DNA from: an uncultured Oscillospiraceae bacterium
Lineage (GTDB): Bacteria; Bacillota; Clostridia; Oscillospirales; Ruminococcaceae
Direction: 5' to 3'
DNA length: 64,000 nt
NCBI GenBank assembly: GCA_900539695.1
Contig: UQDG01000003.1
Span: 1-64,000 of the forward strand
Part shown: positions 59,343-64,000 of the stretch, in pieces
How the letters are laid out: every line of letters starts with the position of its first letter
Numbering within the stretch: the stretch's first letter is position 1
Notes under the pieces: model-generated
Database searches by the model: none
Told to the model about the DNA's origin: nothing
The model's input: only the letters and a program-made list of their open reading frames with translations
Position numbers and translations under genes: made by a program

Positions 59343-59954
59343 ATGAAAATTTTAATTACCGGCTTCGATCCCTTCGGCGGCGAGACCGTCAACCCGGCTT
59401 ATGAGGCAGTCAAACTGCTGCCTGACACCATTGCCGGGGCCGAGATCATCAAGCTGGAAGTCCCAACCCGGTTCCATCGCGCCGGTGCGGTTCTGGAGAA
59501 CGCTATGCAGCGGCATAAACCCGATGCGGTCATCTGCGTGGGACAGGCGGGCGGCCGCGCGGCTATCACTCCGGAGAAAGTGGCCATCAACCTTATGGAC
59601 GGCCGCATCCAGGACAATGCCGGGTATCAGCCTGTGGATGTGCCCATCCGGGAGGACGGTGAGACCGCTTACTTCACCTCCCTGCCCGTAAAAGCCATGG
59701 TGCAGCGGATGCGGGATGCCGGGATACCGGCCGCGGTCTCCTACACGGCGGGTACCTATGTGTGCAACTATTTGCTGTATACCCTGCTGTATCTCATCGA
59801 TAAAAAGTACCCCAATGTGCGCGGTGGGTTCATCCATGTGCCCTATGCGATGGAGCAGGTCATCAATAAGCCGCTGGGCACCCCCAGCATGGACCTGCGC
59901 CAAATTGCCCGCGGACTGGAAACGGCGGTGGAAGCTGTGGCGGCGTGCGGTTAA
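59343..59954 (+). CDS. pcp: Pyrrolidone-carboxylate (pyroglutamyl) peptidase I
   Basis: Pcp removes N-terminal pyroglutamate from peptides in the cytoplasm. The 203-residue enzyme has the start [22 protein letters not shown] and the catalytic triad: Glu in TPEKVAINL, Cys in [11 protein letters not shown] and His in GFIHVPY. The GRIQDNAG segment is conserved. I use the ATG at 59343; the longer ORF covers the promoter. It has its own promoter and is divergent from the pot operon. Confidence 0.95.
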   Translation: MKILITGFDPFGGETVNPAYEAVKLLPDTIAGAEIIKLEVPTRFHRAGAVLENAMQRHKPDAVICVGQAGGRAAITPEKVAINLMDGRIQDNAGYQPVDVPIREDGETAYFTSLPVKAMVQRMRDAGIPAAVSYTAGTYVCNYLLYTLLYLIDKKYPNVRGGFIHVPYAMEQVINKPLGTPSMDLRQIARGLETAVEAVAACG

Positions 59955-60063
59955 AATAGCTATGCCCTAAAAGGACAAAATTTCGGGCATCTGCGCCAGA
60001 TTGTATGATAATTTGCGCGTGTGACAGGTGTATAATTTGTTGCATAAGAGGTGGAAGCAACAA

Positions 60064-60906
60064 ATGGAAAAAATTGGCGTGATCGATGTAGGCGGCGGCC
60101 TGCGCGGCATTTATGCGGCGGGCGTGTTTGACTGGTGTATGGAAAACGATGTACAGTTTGATTATGGCATCGGCATTTCGGCTGGCAGTGCAAACCTCGC
60201 ATCCTATATAAGCGGCCAGCACGGGCGAAACTACCTGTTTTACGAGGAATACTCGATGCGCAAGCAGTACATGAGCGCGGGCAACATGCTGCACGGCGGC
60301 TCGTTTTTGAACCTGCAATATATCTATGGGACGCTCAGCAATGCGGGCGGCGAAAACCCACTGAACTTTGCAAAAATGAACACAAACCCGGCGGAATGGT
60401 ACATGATTGCCACCAATGCAACCACTGGCAAGCCGAAATACTTTACACGCAGTGATCTGCACCAGGACGACTACCGCGTGCTGATGGCCTCCTGCTGTAT
60501 CCCGGTGGCCTGCAAGCCCATTGTGATTGATGGTGTCCCCTATTATGACGGCGCTTTGGGCGATACCATCCCCCTGGACAAGGCCTTTGCCGATGGCTGC
60601 GATAAGGTGGTGCTGATTTTGACAAAGCCCGCCGGGATCATCCGCGACGGCGGCACCGACCGCAAGCTGGCACGCGTCATCCGCCGACGCTACCCGAAAG
60701 CTGCCGAACAGCTGGCCCTGCGCGCCCAACATTATAATGAAGGCATCCAGAAAGCACAGCAGTTGGCTGCCGAGGGCAAAGTGCTCATCATTGCACCTGA
60801 CGACACCTGCGGTGTCAAAACGCTGACCCGCGACCAGAAGGCCTTGAAAAAGCTGTACACCAAAGGCCTGCACGATGCCGAAGCAATACGGGATTTTGTT
60901 GTGTAA
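60064..60906 (+). CDS. Patatin-like phospholipase
   Basis: The 280-residue patatin-family hydrolase has the glycine-rich oxyanion segment GGGLRGIYAAGVFD near residue 10, the GxSxG nucleophile elbow GISAGS near 40 and the catalytic Asp dyad YYDGALGDT near 163. It resembles bacterial patatin/YjjU-like proteins without a signal peptide, so it acts on cytoplasmic or membrane lipids. The ATG at 60064 follows AAGAGGTGG. It is a single gene followed by a short tandem repeat and a large hairpin terminator. Confidence 0.88.
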   Translation: MEKIGVIDVGGGLRGIYAAGVFDWCMENDVQFDYGIGISAGSANLASYISGQHGRNYLFYEEYSMRKQYMSAGNMLHGGSFLNLQYIYGTLSNAGGENPLNFAKMNTNPAEWYMIATNATTGKPKYFTRSDLHQDDYRVLMASCCIPVACKPIVIDGVPYYDGALGDTIPLDKAFADGCDKVVLILTKPAGIIRDGGTDRKLARVIRRRYPKAAEQLALRAQHYNEGIQKAQQLAAEGKVLIIAPDDTCGVKTLTRDQKALKKLYTKGLHDAEAIRDFVV

Positions 60907-60927
60907 TTAAGTAATTAAGTAATTAAT
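60904..60927 (+). repeat. Tandem repeat of 8-bp unit TAATTAAG at the patatin stop
   Basis: Nearly three copies of taattaag start at the patatin stop codon (TAA). It is a simple AT-rich run with no obvious function. Confidence 0.6.
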
Positions 60928-60932
60928 AAGGG

Positions 60933-60997
60933 AAGAAACCCCAGGCAGGAGCCTGTATCCCCTTTTATGGGGGGCAGGTTCCTGCTTGGGGTTTCTT
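60933..60997. terminator. Large hairpin terminator after the patatin-like gene
   Basis: An imperfect stem of about 28 bp has outer arms aagaaaccccaggcagg and cctgcttggggtttctt and a short tttta-type loop between C and G runs. It is strong enough to act in both directions. Confidence 0.75.
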
Positions 60998-61004
60998 ATT
61001 ATGT

Positions 61005-61140
61005 TTAGGGGGCTTTGGAATGTTTGTAAATAAGGAACGCAATAACAGCATAGCCGATAGCCGACCCCGGTAACTACATGAGCGCCAGCGCCAGCACCGA
61101 GCCGCCGTGTACCCCTGATCCACTGCTGATAATGCAGCTG
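61005..61140 (-). pseudogene. Possible remnant of a small membrane protein
   Basis: In one minus-strand frame the DNA reads a hydrophobic stretch (GSAIGYAVIAFLIYKHSKAP then stop) preceded, after an in-frame TAG, by SGSGVHGGSVLALALM. This looks like a decayed or interrupted membrane peptide, but it is short and could be chance. The 371-bp gap between the lipase and ABC genes holds nothing better supported. Confidence 0.2.
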
Positions 61141-61277
61141 TACAAAAACAGACAGGGCATCACGGTACAGATGACAAAAAGTGAAAGCCTCGTTTTAGAA
61201 GATGCAGAAAACAACATACGAGATTGCATGAAAAAACAGGCTCTTTTCTTTATTAATCGGAACAGAGAACGGAAAAA

Positions 61278-62057
61278 TCAAGCCAGATTGAGGCGGCTGC
61301 TCATGAGCCACTGAGTCAGCGCCCAAAGAAGGGAGTCCACCAACAGGGTGAGCAGGAAGATGACGCAGACGGAAAGGAATATGCCGTTTTGCAGTTCGAC
61401 CATGCTGCCGATGTTATCGAGGGACGGATATACTTTAATGGCAAAAACAATGGTGCCGACAAGGCTCAGCATTTGTCCGATAAAGCCAATTACAAAGTAG
61501 CTGATGATGCTGATGGTCAGCCGATGCTGGGTAAACATCCCCGCATAGGCGCAGGCCAGGTAAGCGTGCAGCTGGGCACCGGCAATCAGTGCAAGGATCA
61601 GGAGGAAAAATAACAGCAGGAGCGGAACATCTTGGATGTTTACGCCGGTAAGGGAAAAGCTGTCGCCGTCCAGTGCCGAGATGGTGAGCGTACCGCAGAT
61701 TCCAAAGTAGAAAAAGCCGAACAGCGTCCACACGACGCCGCAGATGAGCTTGGCGGCAATGTGCTGCCAGGCGTGTACCGGCAGGGCCAGCATCAGGTAG
61801 CCCTGTTCCCCCAACAGTTTGTAGTAGCGCTGCACGCTGGCAAAAAAGCAGATGGCCAGCACCGCCAGCATGCCCAAAAACGTGGCAAGGGTGAGCAGCA
61901 CCATAAAAACGCCGACCCAGGGCATCGTATGGCCGGTGTTGTTGACAAAATGCCCCAGCAGGTCCGAGACAAAGTTTAATAACAGCACGCCGCCCGCGAT
62001 GGGCAGGATGATGCGGCCGGTGGCCTTGAAATCATATTTTAAAAGTTTCGTCAGCAT
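61278..62057 (-). CDS. ABC-2 type transporter permease (YtrC/D-like)
   Basis: The 259-residue protein has six hydrophobic segments (starting LKYDFKATGRIILPIAGGVLLLNFVSDLL) typical of ABC-2 permeases that work with YtrB-type ATPases. The ATG at 62057 overlaps the ATPase stop by 7 bp. It is the third gene of a GntR-ATPase-permease run. Similar Bacillus ytr operons respond to cell-wall antibiotics. Substrate is unknown. Confidence 0.82.
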   Translation of the reverse strand: MLTKLLKYDFKATGRIILPIAGGVLLLNFVSDLLGHFVNNTGHTMPWVGVFMVLLTLATFLGMLAVLAICFFASVQRYYKLLGEQGYLMLALPVHAWQHIAAKLICGVVWTLFGFFYFGICGTLTISALDGDSFSLTGVNIQDVPLLLLFFLLILALIAGAQLHAYLACAYAGMFTQHRLTISIISYFVIGFIGQMLSLVGTIVFAIKVYPSLDNIGSMVELQNGIFLSVCVIFLLTLLVDSLLWALTQWLMSSRLNLA

Positions 62058-62749
62058 TTGTATGCCTCCCTAAAATAAGCGTCCACGCTGGTGCCGGTCT
62101 CCTCACGCAGCTCGTCCACGCCGACCTGGCGCATGACAGAACCGTCTTTGAGGAAGATAACCTCATCCAGCACTTTTTCAATATCGCCGATCAGATGGGT
62201 GGAGAGCACGAGCGCGGCGTCCTCGCTGTAGTTATGCAGGATAGTGTTTAAAATGTATTCCCGTGCGGCGGGGTCAACACCGCCCAAAGGTTCGTCCAGC
62301 AGGTACAGCTTGGCGGCACGGCTCATCGTTAAGCAAAGCTGCATTTTCTCCTGCGTGCCCTTGCTCATAGCGCCGATGCGATCGTGCTGATTCAGATGCA
62401 GGTCGGCCAGCATGGCGTTGGCCTTGGTACGGTCGAAATCGGCAAAGAAATCAGTGTACAGGCTTACGGCGTCAGCGGCGGTGAACTCGGTAGGCAGGGC
62501 CATGCGGTCCGGCAGGTAGCTGGTGATGGCCTTGGTGTAGACACCTACCGGTGCTTTATCAATACAGACGGTGCCGCTGTCGGCCGTGAGCAGCCCGGCG
62601 GAAATTTTAATAAGGGTCGTTTTGCCGCTGCCATTGGGGCCCAGCAGGCCCACCAATTTGCCCGGCTCTACGGTAAAATCCACGCCATCCAGCGCGGCCT
62701 TTTTGCCGTAGTATTTGCACAGGCCGTGGACTTCATATACAGGTTCCAT
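62051..62749 (-). CDS. ABC transporter ATP-binding protein (YtrB-like)
   Basis: The 232-residue ATPase has Walker A GPNGSGKTTLIK, Walker B LYLLDEPLGGVD and the switch His in LSTHLIGD. The signature position reads MSKGTQEKMQLCL, a non-canonical form shared with YtrB/CcmA-type exporters. It begins 4 bp after the GntR gene and overlaps the permease gene by 7 bp, so the three are one operon. Confidence 0.92.
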   Translation of the reverse strand: MEPVYEVHGLCKYYGKKAALDGVDFTVEPGKLVGLLGPNGSGKTTLIKISAGLLTADSGTVCIDKAPVGVYTKAITSYLPDRMALPTEFTAADAVSLYTDFFADFDRTKANAMLADLHLNQHDRIGAMSKGTQEKMQLCLTMSRAAKLYLLDEPLGGVDPAAREYILNTILHNYSEDAALVLSTHLIGDIEKVLDEVIFLKDGSVMRQVGVDELREETGTSVDAYFREAYKC

Positions 62750-62753
62750 TGTG

Positions 62754-63125
62754 TTACTCCTTTTCTGATGTTTCGGTTTCCCGCAGTAGGGTCTCGACCT
62801 CTGCTGCGGTCATGCCCAGGGCGTGCATTTGCTGCAGAAAATCCCGGGCCAGGGTGGCGGCGCGTTTGCGGCGCAGAGCTTGCAATACGGTATCGTTGGC
62901 TGTGACGGTACGCCCGGCAGTGCGCTGCGCCTGCAGCAGGCCTCGACTTTCCAAATCCTGCAGGGCGCGCTGCATGGTATTGGGGTTGACGCCCGCATCG
63001 GCGGCCAGCTCCCGCACGGGCGGGATACGGCTGCCGGGTGGAAATTCCCCCGCCACCAGCGCCAGCTCCAGCTGTTCGATCAGCTGGACATACACCGGCC
63101 GCCCGGCGGTTATGTTCCAATTCAT
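62754..63125 (-). CDS. GntR-family regulator (YtrA subfamily)
   Basis: This 123-residue regulator has the N-terminal GntR winged helix (RPVYVQLIEQLELALVAGEFPPGSRIPPVRELAADAGVNPNTMQRALQDLESRGLL) and a short C-terminal dimerisation helix region. This is the compact YtrA subfamily, which controls adjacent ABC transporters. I start at the ATG at 63125 after AGGAGGCAACC; the upstream in-frame codons overlap the operator. The dyad at 63142-63158 at the transcription start is the likely autoregulatory site. Confidence 0.92.
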   Translation of the reverse strand: MNWNITAGRPVYVQLIEQLELALVAGEFPPGSRIPPVRELAADAGVNPNTMQRALQDLESRGLLQAQRTAGRTVTANDTVLQALRRKRAATLARDFLQQMHALGMTAAEVETLLRETETSEKE

Positions 63126-63141
63126 GGTGGTTGCCTCCTGT

Positions 63142-63158
63142 ATGCTTGTGTTAAGCAT
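63142..63158. promoter_or_regulatory. Palindromic operator of the GntR/ABC operon
   Basis: ATGCTT-GTGTT-AAGCAT is a perfect inverted repeat located just downstream of the -10 box, overlapping the predicted start site. This is where a YtrA-type repressor would block transcription. Confidence 0.65.
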
Positions 63159-63166
63159 CTAATACA

Positions 63167-63195
63167 ATAATACACGCGAGGTATAGCATTGTCAA
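63167..63195 (-). promoter_or_regulatory. Promoter of the GntR/ABC operon
   Basis: On the minus strand TTGACA (63190-63195), 17 bp and TATTAT (63167-63172) form a strong promoter. Confidence 0.8.
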
Positions 63196-63206
63196 TAGGT
63201 AAAATA

Positions 63207-63235
63207 AAAAATCCCCGGTATAAGCCGAGGATTCT
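63207..63235 (-). terminator. Terminator of the hydrolase gene
   Basis: On the minus strand aatcctcgg and ccggggatt form a 9-bp stem with one G-U pair, followed by TTTTATTTT. Confidence 0.75.
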
Positions 63236-63258
63236 CGATAATGCGATATAAAATAAAT

Positions 63259-64000
63259 TTAAATATGGTATTCGATCCAGGTCAGGACGTAATCGAATAC
63301 CTCCTGGCGGTTGGTTTCGTTGTGTAGTTCGTGGCGGGCACCCTCGTAAATCTGGCAGGTCAAATCCTGTACACCGGCGTCGCCCAGCATGGCCCAAACG
63401 GTGCGTACACCGGCGCCATAGTTGCCTACGGGGTCAGCGTCGCCGGCGATGAGCAGGATGGGAAGGTCCTTGGCGATTCCCTCAGCCCAGCTTTTGCGGC
63501 TAACATGGTTGAGGGTGGCCAGCATCTCCCGGTAGGTGCCCGCGGTGAACGAGAAGGTGCAGAGCTTGTCGGCGTCATAATCCCGTACGACCTGGGTGTC
63601 GCGGCTGAGCCAGGCATTGGGCGAGGCGGCATCCGGGATGCGCTTGCAATAGCTGCCGAAATTCAGATTGACCATCAAGGGCGAGACGGCGTCGTTGCCC
63701 TTGACGGCGGCAATCAGAGCAGCCAGACGCTGGCCGATGGTGTTCATCACGCTGGGACCAGCTGTGCCGGAAATGATAAGTGCCGTGATACTCTCCGGCC
63801 ACTTTTCAGCGTACCATCGTGCATAAAAGCTGCCCATGCTGTGGCCGTACAGGATGATGGGCAGGCCGGGAAAACGCTCGTGCAGCAGGCTGTTCATTGT
63901 ATGCAGGTCGTCCAGCAGATGAAAGCGGCCGTCCTTTTCGCCGTAGTGGCCGTGCTCCCCTGCCTGGGCGGTGTCGCCGTGGCCCAGGTGGTCGTTGCCT
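63259..64000 (-). CDS. Alpha/beta-hydrolase, lysophospholipase/monoacylglycerol lipase-like (5' end outside window)
   Basis: The visible 247 or so codons run in frame to the window edge, so the start lies beyond position 64000. The upstream residues read NDHLGHGDTAQAG, matching the RGHG-type oxyanion strand of S33/lysophospholipase-like hydrolases. The nucleophile elbow is YGHSMGSFY, the Asp is in AGDADPVG and the His in GARHELHNE. The first internal Met (63897) is a shortened alternative but would remove the conserved strand. It is a single gene with its own terminator. Substrate is probably a lipid ester; not proven. Confidence 0.88.
   Translation of the reverse strand, partial: GNDHLGHGDTAQAGEHGHYGEKDGRFHLLDDLHTMNSLLHERFPGLPIILYGHSMGSFYARWYAEKWPESITALIISGTAGPSVMNTIGQRLAALIAAVKGNDAVSPLMVNLNFGSYCKRIPDAASPNAWLSRDTQVVRDYDADKLCTFSFTAGTYREMLATLNHVSRKSWAEGIAKDLPILLIAGDADPVGNYGAGVRTVWAMLGDAGVQDLTCQIYEGARHELHNETNRQEVFDYVLTWIEYHI

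Noticed and set aside
61078..61314. Plus-strand 78-codon frame between the patatin and ABC genes
   Set aside because: No clear ribosome site, no recognisable family, mixed composition and a 37-bp overlap with the convergent permease; not enough support.
1..64000. CRISPR arrays, prophage modules, restriction or toxin-antitoxin systems
   Set aside because: No direct-repeat array, phage structural gene, methyltransferase/restriction pair or toxin-antitoxin pair was seen in either strand.

Overview
This window reads as a mostly core-genome chromosomal segment of a moderately GC-rich, Gram-positive anaerobe of the class Clostridia. An Oscillospiraceae/Ruminococcaceae relative (Faecalibacterium, Gemmiger or Subdoligranulum type) fits best. 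The basis is a sporulation-type YtfJ, ScpA/ScpB and site-2 protease cluster, a Rex regulator, a split cobalamin methionine synthase, the dnaX-ybaB-recR order, AGGAGG ribosome sites and TTGACA/TATAAT promoters. The genus is inference.

Layout. 1-919: right end of an IS3-family element lying 41 bp beyond rlmH. 961-6523 (minus): rlmH, a WalJ/YycJ-type metallo-beta-lactamase, murA, an M23 envelope peptidase and an RluA-family pseudouridine synthase. 6683-9857 (minus): a three-gene biotin carboxyl-transfer cluster (acyl-CoA carboxyltransferase-like, biotin carrier, oxaloacetate/pyruvate carboxyltransferase) with no biotin carboxylase and no sodium pump nearby. 10047-14151 (minus): site-2 protease, scpA, scpB, DUF2953, ytfJ and rluB. 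14349-16212 (plus): rpmB, a 57-residue DUF4250 protein and an ATP-grasp enzyme. 16278-20576 (minus): deoB, YdcF, an esterase and a DUF6056-like membrane protein. 20821-23035 (plus): pyruvate kinase and luxS. 23107-24537: pta and a DUF1294 protein. 24610-25461: an RmlD-like reductase. 25630-29445 (minus): tmRNA, smpB, recR, ybaB, dnaX and SRP RNA. 29505-37892 (minus): metH, its detached activation domain, metF, a ComEC-like hydrolase and ftsK/spoIIIE.

38062-46615 holds a ClpP/TepA-like protease, rex, tdk, an AraC regulator, and a serine/threonine symporter flanked by two identical, inverted tRNA-Leu genes, followed by a DUF975 protein, a CPA2 antiporter, tRNA-Ser and a small hydrolase. 46722-51099 holds rnr, secG, an anchored Pro/Thr/Glu-rich protein and sfsA. 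51141-54040 is a two-component system with a TraX-like membrane protein. 54121-58935 is an acyl-ACP thioesterase and a potABCD polyamine transporter. 59343-64000 holds pcp, a patatin-like lipase, a GntR-controlled ABC transporter and a truncated lysophospholipase-like gene.

I found no CRISPR array, prophage, defence island or biosynthetic cluster. The observations most worth a second look are the 142-bp perfect inverted repeat (tRNA-Leu plus its promoter) bracketing sstT, the transcarboxylase-like trio, the PotD with a C-terminal membrane anchor, a 17-codon ORF with a strong ribosome site, and the palindromic operator in front of the GntR/ABC operon.
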